Source of the DNA: an uncultured bacterium
Lineage (GTDB): Bacteria > DRYD01
DNA: 64,000 nt
Direction of reading: 5' to 3'
Assembly: GCA_937139605.1 (NCBI GenBank)
Contig: CAKZQG010000011.1
Location: 15,481-79,480, forward strand
Both the position numbers and the translations under genes were made by a program. This document shows, piece by piece, positions 9,208 to 18,081 of this stretch (positions within the stretch are counted from its first letter, which is position 1; the number at the start of each line of letters is the position of its first letter). Below the pieces are notes generated by a model. The model had not been told where the DNA came from and searched no databases. It saw nothing but the letters and a program-made list of their open reading frames with translations.

Positions 9208-11580
9208 TTAAAAGATATTAAAAACAAGTAAGGAAATAGAGCTTAAAGCCATAGCAATAGAAGCTAACATCGGATTAATAAACACACCTAAACCATAAAA
9301 TGCTCCCATAGCAACAGGTATTAATAAAATATTATAAAAAAATACCCAAAACAAATTGAACCTTAACTTATTAAAAGTATTTAAACTAATTAAATAAAAA
9401 TTCTTTAAAAAAGATATATCTTTTAAAATAACATCTGCTAAATTTTGACTCAAATCATTACCATATTCAAAAGAAATGCCAACATCAGCTTCCTTTATAA
9501 CTAAACTATCATTAATTCCATCTCCAATAAAAACAACAGGCCCCTCTTTTTTTAATTGAGTTAAAATATTATACTTTTTAACACTATCTACTTCATAAAA
9601 AATTTTATCTAAAGTAATACCAATTTTCTTAGCTAAATTAATAGCAGATTCCTTAGAAGCACCAGTTAAAACATATATTTCCTTTTTATTATCTTTTAAA
9701 AACTTAATTAATTCAAAAACTTTAGGTATTATCTCCTCTTGATAATTTATATACCCAATAAAAACTATCTCTTTTCCATTATTTAAATGACAAAAAATAA
9801 TAAAATAAACTTTCAAATCTTCTAAATTATTTTTATCATTAATTTTATTATTAATATTTTCATTAATATCAAAATTCAAATTATTAATAATTTTATTTAA
9901 ATTTTCATAAAAGAATTCTTTACTTCCTAAATAAACTTGATACTCAATATCTATTTTTTTATTATTTAATTCCTGATTAAAACTAACTTTAGAAAATATC
10001 CCTTTAGAAGTAATTTCTTTAAATTCTATTATTTTATGATATTTTAACAATTTATATAAACTAATTTTATACTTTTCCTTAATAAAATTATTTATAGTTT
10101 TAGATAATATATGATTAGATTTATAAGTAGAAATAAATAAAGCTTGATTAACAAAATTGTTAATAAAATCATTATCAATAAAATCATTATTAGTATCTAA
10201 ATTACCATTTTCATAATTATAAATAGTAAAAAACTTTAAATCATTTATAATAAATTTATCGGAAGTAATAGTACCTGTTTTATCAAAAACAAATATTTTA
10301 GATTTAATAATTTTTTCGAAAGAAGAAATATCTTTAACTAATATGTTATTTTTAATAGAGTTAATAATGCCTTTATTAATAGCTAAGGGATAAGCTAACC
10401 CTATAGCACAAGGACAAGCTACAATTAAAGTAGAAATAAAACTCTTAAAAGCCATATCATCATTATTAAAAATAAACTTCCAAACAATTAAACTCAAAAC
10501 AGCTAAACTAAAAACAATAATAACAAAATTCCCCGATATTCTATCAACTAAACTTAAATATTTTTTTTCCTTATTTGAAATATTTTTAATTAAATATTCC
10601 AATGAATTCCAAAAGGAATGCTGATAATTTTGGATAGCTTTTATTTTTATATTTCCATCATAAATTAAAGCCCCAGAAACAACTTTATCATTAACATTTA
10701 CATTTATTTTATTAATTTCGCCATAAATAAAGTTCAAATCAATTAAAGCTTGGCCTTCTAAAATTATCCCATCAACAGGCACAAAATCCCCTTTCCTTAA
10801 CTCTATAATATCTCCCTCTTTTATATCATAAATACTTAATTCCTTAACCTCATTATCAATAAATACTAAAACCTTTTGAGGTTTATATCTTAATAAATTA
10901 GTTATACTCCCAATTTTTTTAGATTTTAATCTATTTTCAATATATTTACCTAATAAAATAATAGAAATAATAATACTAGAAGTTTCAAAATAATAATTAT
11001 GATGTTTAATAAAAAAATTGTAAACGCTATAAAAATAAGCAGAAGAAGTAGATAAAGTGATCAATACGTCCATATTAAGAATCCCATTCTTTATAGCAAA
11101 ATAAGAATTCCTAAAAAATCTATACCCCCCAACTAAATATACAACACTAGAAATTAAAAATACTAAATACAAAACTTTACTATTATTTATCATAAGCTTA
11201 TGAAAAAACATTGAAATTATTAAAACAATACTAGCTAAAAAATTTATAAATAAAACAAACACAAACTCCTTATCAAAAAAAATATTATTAACTTTTTCTT
11301 GCTTAAAAGCAATATCTTTATCACTAAAATTTTTATCTTTTTGTAATAACTCAAATTTATATCCTAAACTTTCTATATCATTTTTTATATTTTCTAAAAT
11401 GTTATAATCCTTTAAAGATATAAACAATTTAGAAGAGTTCAAATCAAGATCAAAAAAATTAATTTCATTTTCATATTTTTTTAATTTAGATTTAATAGTA
11501 TTAACACAATTAACGCAATGCATTCTGTTAATATAAACTTCTAATAAATCATTTTCTAAGTTGCTTTTAGTTTTACTCAT
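9208..11580 (-). CDS. copA: copper-type P1B ATPase with degenerate motifs
   Basis: A heavy-metal exporting ATPase. An N-terminal metal-binding domain carries MHCVNC (about residues 18-23). The transport site CPC (about 389) sits in VACPCAIGLAYP, the phosphorylation site is DKTGT (about 435), and the hinge is GDGINDS (about 685). The last helix NPMLASIAMALSSISLLVFN matches the Cu(I) ATPase group. Two conserved motifs are altered: the actuator TGE reads YGE (about 286), and the HP motif of the nucleotide domain reads HI in SNHILSKTI (about 487). The nucleotide domain also has long Asn-rich insertions. Copper is the likely metal, but the changes make activity uncertain. Confidence 0.85.
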   Translation of the reverse strand: MSKTKSNLENDLLEVYINRMHCVNCVNTIKSKLKKYENEINFFDLDLNSSKLFISLKDYNILENIKNDIESLGYKFELLQKDKNFSDKDIAFKQEKVNNIFFDKEFVFVLFINFLASIVLIISMFFHKLMINNSKVLYLVFLISSVVYLVGGYRFFRNSYFAIKNGILNMDVLITLSTSSAYFYSVYNFFIKHHNYYFETSSIIISIILLGKYIENRLKSKKIGSITNLLRYKPQKVLVFIDNEVKELSIYDIKEGDIIELRKGDFVPVDGIILEGQALIDLNFIYGEINKINVNVNDKVVSGALIYDGNIKIKAIQNYQHSFWNSLEYLIKNISNKEKKYLSLVDRISGNFVIIVFSLAVLSLIVWKFIFNNDDMAFKSFISTLIVACPCAIGLAYPLAINKGIINSIKNNILVKDISSFEKIIKSKIFVFDKTGTITSDKFIINDLKFFTIYNYENGNLDTNNDFIDNDFINNFVNQALFISTYKSNHILSKTINNFIKEKYKISLYKLLKYHKIIEFKEITSKGIFSKVSFNQELNNKKIDIEYQVYLGSKEFFYENLNKIINNLNFDINENINNKINDKNNLEDLKVYFIIFCHLNNGKEIVFIGYINYQEEIIPKVFELIKFLKDNKKEIYVLTGASKESAINLAKKIGITLDKIFYEVDSVKKYNILTQLKKEGPVVFIGDGINDSLVIKEADVGISFEYGNDLSQNLADVILKDISFLKNFYLISLNTFNKLRFNLFWVFFYNILLIPVAMGAFYGLGVFINPMLASIAMALSSISLLVFNIF

Positions 11581-11825
11581 TAATTATACCCCTCCCTTAC
11601 TATTATTCTTTCTATTAATATTATTCTTTTTATATTGCATTACCTCCTTTAATTAATAAAATTTAGCACAAAATGTAAAACTAAAATATTAATTAGACAA
11701 AAATTTACTTTTTTAACATTATCTTCCTTATTTTTTTTTATTTTTTATTAATATTTATTAATGTAAATCCCAAGAATAAAAAGCATAATAAAAAACAAAA
11801 ATATAATACAGGAGGTATAAATGTA

Positions 11826-12694
11826 ATGATAAATTCAACACCTATAAATAATTCATTATCCAACGCAAATTCCTCTAAAGTTCAAAATCCAGAAAATAAT
11901 GACAACAAAGTAGAGGATATTTCAATATTAACAGCTGGTAAAAGCGTTTTAGCGGCTTTAACAGATTCCTTAATTATGGGTACTGGTAATACTCTTGTAA
12001 CTTTAAAAAACTTACCAAAAATATCTATCAATACTTTTAAAGCTATAAAAATACGGAACTTATTGGTCCCAACTTAAAAGCTTTATTATTTTCAGTTTTA
12101 CCTTTAGGTATAATTATAGCACCGGTATTAACTGCATTAGCTTGTTTCCTATTTGGTTTATTTAAAGGAGTTGATAATATCCTCGATAATAAAAAAACTT
12201 TAGCAGAATCAATATCAGATACTATAAATACTGTATCAAAATTTGATAACAAAATACTTAAAGAAGAACTACAAAATATAATTAAAGATTTTGAAAATGT
12301 AAAATTAGAAGATGGAGAAAAGCCAGTAGATATAAAAGTATACGAAACTTTTAGAGGAATAGTAGCTTCTCTTATAAATGGGGCAATAGGAACAGCTGTA
12401 TTTCCTACAGTAACCTTAGCTAACTTACCTAGTATTTTAATCAATTTTTATAAAGAAGTATTAAAAAACCAAGAAATAGGTCCAGTTTATAAATCAACTA
12501 TAATTATTTTATCACTCTTAGCTTTGCCACTTATCCCCCCACTTAGCACAGTAGGAGGAACTATTTATGGGTTATACAAAGGATTAACTGAAGGATATAA
12601 AGAAGGAATATCTAAAAGTATATCAGAATTACTTAAAGACGTTAAAGAATACAACAAATTCCTAAAAACATTAAATAAAAATGAAGAGCTATAA
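11826..12694 (+). pseudogene. two-repeat hydrophobic protein, frameshifted
   Basis: The first frame encodes 83 residues and stops at about 12077. The coding pattern continues in another frame from about 12048 to the TAA at 12694. Adding one A to the A5 run near 12043-12047 joins them into a protein of about 289 residues. The joined protein has a polar Asn-rich start and two similar halves: NLPKISIN..IGPNLKALLFS..GLFKG and NLPSILIN..IGPVYKSTIII..GLYKG. Each half has one hydrophobic hairpin. A binding site AGGAGG lies before the start and a terminator follows the stop. No function is known. It resembles in style the proteins at 50985 and 51799. It may be a true pseudogene, a slippage gene or an assembly error. 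Confidence 0.75.
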
Positions 12695-12748
12695 AATAAA
12701 AAATTTACTTATAACATATTAATTTAAAAAACTAAAACAAAATATTAT

Positions 12749-12775
12749 AAGGGGAACATTTAAAAAGTTCCCCTT
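12749..12775 (+). terminator. intrinsic terminator
   Basis: AAGGGGAAC and GTTCCCCTT form a perfect 9-bp stem around a 9-nt loop, followed by a T-rich stretch (ATTTATTTT). It lies 55 bp after the stop of the frameshifted hydrophobic gene. The following 200 bp up to 12974 show no gene or clear structure. Confidence 0.85.
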
Positions 12776-12974
12776 ATTTATTTTAGAGATAAATCTTCTA
12801 TAATTTTTATTATATTAAAATATAATAAAAAAGCAAACAACTATTTTTTTAATTACTTTTAAGCTAAATCTCTTCTTTTTCATAATGAAAGTAATAAATA
12901 ATTAAAAATTATAATAAAAGATACCAAAACAAAAAAATCTATAAGAATTTTTAAAATCTAATAAGCTTTTTTAA

Positions 12975-14630
12975 TTATTTAATAACATATTTACCTAGAT
13001 AAGGTTTAACTTTTCCTTGATCTAAAATATATTCTTTAAAACAGTACTGACATTTAGAATAATTATTATCATCAAAGATCAACTTATTTCCACATTGGCA
13101 AACCCAACCTATCTGCTTAGCAGGTACTCCAACAACAAGTGCATAATCAGGTACATCCCTATTAACAACAGCACCAGCACCAACAAACGCATACTCCCCA
13201 ATAGTTACCCCACAAACAATAGTAGCATTAGCACCAATAGTAGCACCTTTCTTTACTAACGTATTCCTAAATTCATGTTTTCTTTCAATAAAAGCTCTAG
13301 GGTTATATACATTAGTAAAAACACAAGAAGGACCACAAAAAACATCATCTTCTAATATAACCCCCTTGTATATTGAAACATTATTCTGTATCTTACAATT
13401 ATTACCAATAACAACATCAGGCCCTATCATAACATTCTGCCCTATAATAACATTAGCGCCAATTTTAGTGTTTTTTAAAATATGAGAAAAATGCCAAATC
13501 TTAGTATTAGAACCTATTTCCACATTTTCATCTACATAACTACTCTCATGTACAAAAACATCCTTTAATTCACTTTTTATCTTGCTGTTTTTAATATAAA
13601 TCTCAGAATAGCTATTTTGAGATTCTATTTTTTGTTGGGATTCTAATTGTTTTTGTGCAATTTCTAAAACCCTTAAAACTCTCAAAGATTCATAAGAATC
13701 AGTTAATGGTTTTTTATTATTTAAAATACAATCAATAAAATGAATCAGTTCATTTTTAAGGGGCTCAGATTTATCAATTTCTATTATTTCATATTCAGCT
13801 TTATTAGCAACAGGAATCTTCCCATCTATCCAAGTAGTTTTATGGGGGTATAAAAATAGCTTTTCTTTAGTTAAATCATCAAAAACAATCATCCCTTCAC
13901 TACCGACAAAAACCATCTTTTGCTCCTTATAAGGATGTAACCAACTAACAAAAATATGCCCCTTAACATTATTATCAAACTCTAAAATAGTAGTAGTAGC
14001 ATCAAAAATCCCTTTATTAAGATAATCTCCACCAAATGAAAAAACCTTAATAGGTTCTTTACCAAGTATATATAAAATTACCGAAATATCATGAGGAGCA
14101 AAAGACCACAAAATATTCTCTTCTACCCTTATCTTCCCTATATTCAATCTATTAGAATAAAAATAAAATAACTTTCCAATTACTCCTTTATTAATTAACT
14201 CTTTTATTTTAGGGATAGCAGGATGATAAAGCAATATATGCCCAACCATAAGCACTTTATTTTTAGCCGTAGCTAAATTATGTAATTCTAAAGCTTGATT
14301 ATAATTTAAAGCTAAAGGTTTTTCTACAAATACGTGTTTATCATTAAACAAAGCAAGCCTAACTAATTCGTAATGAGTAGCAGCAGGCGTAGAAATAATA
14401 ACCCCATCTAAATCCTTATCCTCTATTATTTCATTTAAATCATTTTTTATAATCACTTCTTTTAATATTTCTTTATTAGATAATTCATTATTAATAAAGT
14501 TAATAATATTTTGAGTATTTTTATCAACAATATATTTTAATTTAAAGTTTTTAAATGTTTGTTCAAGATTTATTAGGTTTTTTAGGATATTTTTCCCCCA
14601 GTAGCCAACCCCAACATGAGCTAAATTCAT
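12975..14630 (-). CDS. Gfo/Idh/MocA dehydrogenase fused to hexapeptide acetyltransferase
   Basis: This is a bifunctional sugar-nucleotide enzyme. Residues 1 to about 340 are a Gfo/Idh/MocA oxidoreductase with [10 protein letters not shown] (NAD-binding) and HVFVEKPL (catalytic Lys). Residues from about 365 form a left-handed beta-helix acyltransferase with many hexapeptide repeats ([15 protein letters not shown]). A zinc-ribbon tail follows (CQCGN and CQYCF). The pair corresponds to WlbA/WbpB plus WlbB/WbpD, which make diacetamido-uronic acid sugars for surface glycans. I start at ATG 14630 because GGGGG lies just upstream; a longer GTG frame (14672) would overlap the upstream gene. No other gene of the Wlb pathway adjoins it. 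Confidence 0.88.
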   Translation of the reverse strand: MNLAHVGVGYWGKNILKNLINLEQTFKNFKLKYIVDKNTQNIINFINNELSNKEILKEVIIKNDLNEIIEDKDLDGVIISTPAATHYELVRLALFNDKHVFVEKPLALNYNQALELHNLATAKNKVLMVGHILLYHPAIPKIKELINKGVIGKLFYFYSNRLNIGKIRVEENILWSFAPHDISVILYILGKEPIKVFSFGGDYLNKGIFDATTTILEFDNNVKGHIFVSWLHPYKEQKMVFVGSEGMIVFDDLTKEKLFLYPHKTTWIDGKIPVANKAEYEIIEIDKSEPLKNELIHFIDCILNNKKPLTDSYESLRVLRVLEIAQKQLESQQKIESQNSYSEIYIKNSKIKSELKDVFVHESSYVDENVEIGSNTKIWHFSHILKNTKIGANVIIGQNVMIGPDVVIGNNCKIQNNVSIYKGVILEDDVFCGPSCVFTNVYNPRAFIERKHEFRNTLVKKGATIGANATIVCGVTIGEYAFVGAGAVVNRDVPDYALVVGVPAKQIGWVCQCGNKLIFDDNNYSKCQYCFKEYILDQGKVKPYLGKYVIK

Positions 14631-14665
14631 AAAAAATCCCCCTTTATTTTTTATATCTTTTACTT

Positions 14666-15385
14666 TTAGCACATTTTTTTTATAAATATCTTTTGTAATT
14701 CCTTAATTTTTTTAGAATTAATAATTTTAGGTTTATTTAGCATTAGAGAATAATAATAAATTTTAGCAGCATGCTCAATAGTTTTAGTAATATCAATTAA
14801 TTTATCTAAATCATTACCAAAAACTACTAAACCATGATTAAACATAATAACAGGAAAATACCCTTCTTTCTTTATTTTATTAACTACTTTATTAGCTAAT
14901 TTTAAAGTAGAAGGAGTTTCATAACGAACATATATAATCTTGGGAATTTTTAAATAAGATTCCGGCATTATTTTAGTTTCTATCTTCTTATTTAAAACAG
15001 CAAAAACAGTACAATAAAACGGATGTGTATGAATTATAAAGTTAATATTATTTAATTCTTTATAGATAGCTAAATGTAAATTAATTTCAGAAGTTTGTTT
15101 TAATCCATGAATTAAATTATTATCTAAATCAATTAAACTTAGTTCATCCTTAGTTAATCTGTTTTTAGGTTTTAAAGAACTTATAGAACTAGGAGTAGAT
15201 AAAACGTATTTGGTTTGCTTATACTCTATTAAAGTACTAACATTACCAGAAGTATTAGGAAAATAATTTTCATCTAACTCCTGCAAAACTTTTAAAATAT
15301 ATTGAGAATAATTATTATAAATAAAATCTATATCTTCTTTAGTAAGATTATTATTATTTTGTTTATTATTTTTAGTTTTTAACAT
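14666..15385 (-). CDS. class II aldolase/adducin family protein
   Basis: A zinc-dependent aldolase or epimerase of the fuculose-phosphate aldolase type. Visible zinc ligands are the His pair in [10 protein letters not shown] and a later His in [15 protein letters not shown] in the N-terminal part is the phosphate-binding loop. The frame can extend to a GTG at 15430, but that codon lies inside the stem of a terminator after hppA, so I prefer ATG 15385; neither has a clear binding site. It lies 35 bp before the Gfo/Idh fusion gene. The substrate is unknown; a sugar phosphate is expected from the family. Confidence 0.82.
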   Translation of the reverse strand: MLKTKNNKQNNNNLTKEDIDFIYNNYSQYILKVLQELDENYFPNTSGNVSTLIEYKQTKYVLSTPSSISSLKPKNRLTKDELSLIDLDNNLIHGLKQTSEINLHLAIYKELNNINFIIHTHPFYCTVFAVLNKKIETKIMPESYLKIPKIIYVRYETPSTLKLANKVVNKIKKEGYFPVIMFNHGLVVFGNDLDKLIDITKTIEHAAKIYYYSLMLNKPKIINSKKIKELQKIFIKKMC

Positions 15386-15418
15386 ACAAAAAGAATAAAA
15401 ATCTTTAAGTAAAAAGAT

Positions 15419-15461
15419 AAAATCTCCCACGTATATAAAATATTAATACGTGGGAGATTTT
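15419..15461 (-). terminator. strong terminator after hppA
   Basis: A perfect 16-bp inverted repeat (AAAATCTCCCACGTAT with its complement at 15446-15461) has an 11-nt loop. Read on the minus strand it lies about 35 bp after the hppA stop and is followed by TTTTATCTTTTT. Because of the flanking A and T runs it could act in both directions. It overlaps the longest possible start of the aldolase gene. Confidence 0.85.
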
Positions 15462-15496
15462 TAATCTTATTTTAATTTTATTTTAATTTAATATTT

Positions 15497-17878
15497 TTAT
15501 ACTTTAGCTTCATCAGTTAGTTTAGATTGGTTTTGATGTTTAGAAGCCAATTTTTGTAGTTCAATTTTAGCTTCTTCAGTATCAAGTAATGATCCCTTAT
15601 TAGATACATATACAGCAATTAACAATAGAATTAGGCTTATTAAAACAGCAAATATTTTAACAGGTAAAGACACTTCAGCACCAACAGCAATTAATGGAGC
15701 AATTAGTAAAGCTACCAAGTTTATTACTTTAATTAATGGGTTAATAGCAGGTCCGGTAGTATCTTTTAAAGGATCTCCAACAGTATCCCCAACAACAGCC
15801 GCTTTATGATATTCTGTACCTTTTCCTCCTAAGAATCCTTCTTCTATCTTCTTTTTAGCGTTATCCCATAATCCCCCAGCATTAGCCATATAAACTGCTA
15901 ATAATTGTCCTACTAATATAACTCCACCTAAGAAAGCTCCTAAAGCTTCAGCATTAAATAAAAATCCAACTAAAATAGGAGAAAATACCCCTAAGATTCC
16001 AGGACCTATTAATTCTTTTTGGGCAGCAGTAGTCGCTATACTTACACATTTCCCATATTCTGGTTTAGCTTGACCTTCTTTTAAACCAGGGATTTCCCTA
16101 AATTGTCTTCTAACTTCTTCTACTATTTTAAAAGCGCTTCTACCAACAGCATTTATAGTAAAACTAGCAAAAAAGAAAGGAATGGCTCCCCCAAAAAGCA
16201 AGCCTAAAAACACTAATGGCTGATCTATTCTTATACCGGTAGTTAAATTAGCGGAGCTAACATAAGATACAAACAAAGATACTGCAGCAAAAACAGCAGT
16301 AGCTATAGCTAATCCTTTAGTTAATGCCTTAGTAGTATTACCTACAGCATCTAATTTAGCTATAATCTCTTGTGGTCTTTTATTATCGAGCTTATTAGCG
16401 ATACCTGACATTTCAAAGACTCCATTAGCATTATCACTAATAGGCCCATAAGTATCCATAGCAAGGATATATCCAGTAGTAGTAAGCAATCCAACTCCTG
16501 CTAACGAGATAGCATACATCTGTAGATATAAGTTATTATCAGGTAAGAAAAGTAAATAAGATAAAGCGATAACAAAGATGATAGCTAATATAGCCCAAGC
16601 ACTACTTTGATACCCATGAGCCATACCACTTAATATCAAAGTAGCAGTTCCAGTTTTAGAAGAATAGGAAGTTTCAGTTACCGGTAGTTTATCAATATGA
16701 GTATAATAATCAGTAATATATAAAGTAATAGCAGCTAAAACAACTCCTAAGGAAGTAGCTAAAAAGAATCTAAAGTCATGCCCAAACCAGTTAGCCCAAG
16801 AAGGGGTAGTAGGAAGGATAGGAATTAAAAAATTAATAAAGAAAGCTCCAATTAATGTAGTAAATAAAGAAATCCAGAAACCGAAATTGATTGGTCTCAT
16901 TGGATTAGTATCGTCTTCTTTAGGATTTAGTGATATTACTCCAATGATAGCAGTAATAGCACCTAAGGCTCTTATTAGTAATGGATAAAATACTAAAAGT
17001 AGTACCCAGTTATTTATATTATAATTATTTTGTAGTAAAAGGTTTTTAAAGTTTTGATCTAAGAATACAACGACTCCAAGGACAATAGAAGCGACTAAAG
17101 TGACTGCATAGCTTTCAAATACGTCAGCAACCATACCAGCACAATCTCCTACGTTATCACCGACATTATCTGCAATAACAGCAGGGTTCCTAGGGTCATC
17201 TTCAGGAATCCCTGCTTCAACTTTACCCACTATATCGGCTCCAACATCAGCGGCTTTAGTATAAATTCCTCCACCAACCCGCATAAACAATGCTCCCAAT
17301 GATCCCCCAAACCCAAATCCAATAAATACTTTAACAGCTTCTTCTTTATAAATAAAAAACAATAAGACAGCACCTAAGAGAGCTAACCCAACAGTAGCCA
17401 TCCCAGCTACGCTACCAGCTCTAAAAGCTATTTTCATAGCATTAACATAACTATTAATAGCAGCATAAGCAGTTCTTTGGTTAGCTCTTACTGCCAAATA
17501 CATTCCTAAGAAACCAGCAGTATAAGAAAACCCTACTCCTAATAAGAAAGCAAAACTAACCCCTAATGCTAAAAAAGAATTATTAAATATGGAATTATAT
17601 AAAAAGAACAATGCAATAGCTAAGATAATAACAAATAGGGACATAGTATTAAGTTGTTTATTAAGGTAAGCTTGGGCTCCTTCTTGGATAGCAGCTGCTA
17701 CTTGTTGCATCTCTGGAGTTCCTGGATCTTTTTTCATTATATTAAAAAATGTTCCTAAACCAAAAGCTATACTAATTAATGCAGAAACTAATATTATTAA
17801 TAAATAAAAATATTCATTAGAGCTTAAAGTAGGTAAAGTTATTGTAGTTTCTGAAGCTAAAAGCATTATACTAAACAT
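15497..17878 (-). CDS. hppA: membrane proton-pumping pyrophosphatase, K+-independent type
   Basis: An integral membrane enzyme that hydrolyses pyrophosphate and pumps ions. It has 793 residues and about 16 hydrophobic helices. The substrate-site sequences [11 protein letters not shown] and [19 protein letters not shown] (about 215-245) are intact, as is [17 protein letters not shown] near the end. The diagnostic region reads GNTTKALT (about 512-519): Lys with Thr three residues later is the signature of K+-independent enzymes. Known Na+ pumps are K+-dependent, so proton pumping is predicted. A promoter and a pseudoknot leader lie upstream and a strong terminator downstream, so it is a single-gene unit. 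Confidence 0.96.
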   Translation of the reverse strand: MFSIMLLASETTITLPTLSSNEYFYLLIILVSALISIAFGLGTFFNIMKKDPGTPEMQQVAAAIQEGAQAYLNKQLNTMSLFVIILAIALFFLYNSIFNNSFLALGVSFAFLLGVGFSYTAGFLGMYLAVRANQRTAYAAINSYVNAMKIAFRAGSVAGMATVGLALLGAVLLFFIYKEEAVKVFIGFGFGGSLGALFMRVGGGIYTKAADVGADIVGKVEAGIPEDDPRNPAVIADNVGDNVGDCAGMVADVFESYAVTLVASIVLGVVVFLDQNFKNLLLQNNYNINNWVLLLVFYPLLIRALGAITAIIGVISLNPKEDDTNPMRPINFGFWISLFTTLIGAFFINFLIPILPTTPSWANWFGHDFRFFLATSLGVVLAAITLYITDYYTHIDKLPVTETSYSSKTGTATLILSGMAHGYQSSAWAILAIIFVIALSYLLFLPDNNLYLQMYAISLAGVGLLTTTGYILAMDTYGPISDNANGVFEMSGIANKLDNKRPQEIIAKLDAVGNTTKALTKGLAIATAVFAAVSLFVSYVSSANLTTGIRIDQPLVFLGLLFGGAIPFFFASFTINAVGRSAFKIVEEVRRQFREIPGLKEGQAKPEYGKCVSIATTAAQKELIGPGILGVFSPILVGFLFNAEALGAFLGGVILVGQLLAVYMANAGGLWDNAKKKIEEGFLGGKGTEYHKAAVVGDTVGDPLKDTTGPAINPLIKVINLVALLIAPLIAVGAEVSLPVKIFAVLISLILLLIAVYVSNKGSLLDTEEAKIELQKLASKHQNQSKLTDEAKV

Positions 17879-17907
17879 ATTTTTTTATTTATTCCCTATA
17901 TTTAGGG

Positions 17908-17945
17908 GCAAGGATAATTTATATTCCGCCATCCTTGCTTAGCGG
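17908..17945 (-). promoter_or_regulatory. pseudoknot leader of hppA (copy C)
   Basis: Read on the minus strand, the order is CCGC (17945-17942), loop TAA, GCAAGGAT (17938-17931), GCGG within GGCGG (17930-17926), A-rich loop AATATAAATT (17925-17916), then ATCCTTGC (17915-17908). This is an H-type pseudoknot with an 8-bp second stem. A small hairpin CCCTA-AATA-TAGGG follows directly, then the hppA start. The same layout, with different second stems, occurs at 38152, 40047 and 63661. It is likely a cis-regulatory RNA; the ligand or role is unknown. Confidence 0.7.
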
Positions 17946-17960
17946 TTTTTTTACTAACTT

Positions 17961-17990
17961 ATTATAAATATTCTTTAAAATAATACTCAA
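17961..17990 (-). promoter_or_regulatory. sigma-70-type promoter of hppA
   Basis: On the minus strand TTGAGT (17990-17985) and a perfect TATAAT (17966-17961) are separated by 18 bp. The predicted transcript start, near 17954, falls about 10 nt before the pseudoknot, so the pseudoknot would be the very 5' end of the hppA mRNA. Confidence 0.75.
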
Positions 17991-18081
17991 CCCTTTATTT
18001 AAAAAAATAATCAAAAAACATTAATAAAAAAATATTAAATTAAATAAGAGGAAATATAATATAATATCTAAATAATAAAAT

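Noticed and set aside
12043-12444. Minus-strand frame of 133 codons
   Set aside because: It is the mirror of the second half of the frameshifted hydrophobic gene, whose plus-strand frame continues to 12694 and shows an internal repeat.
17908-17950. Plus-strand terminator ending GCGGTTTTTTT (likewise at 63661)
   Set aside because: No plus-strand gene ends upstream, and the minus-strand reading has a promoter, the conserved A-rich loop and a gene directly downstream.
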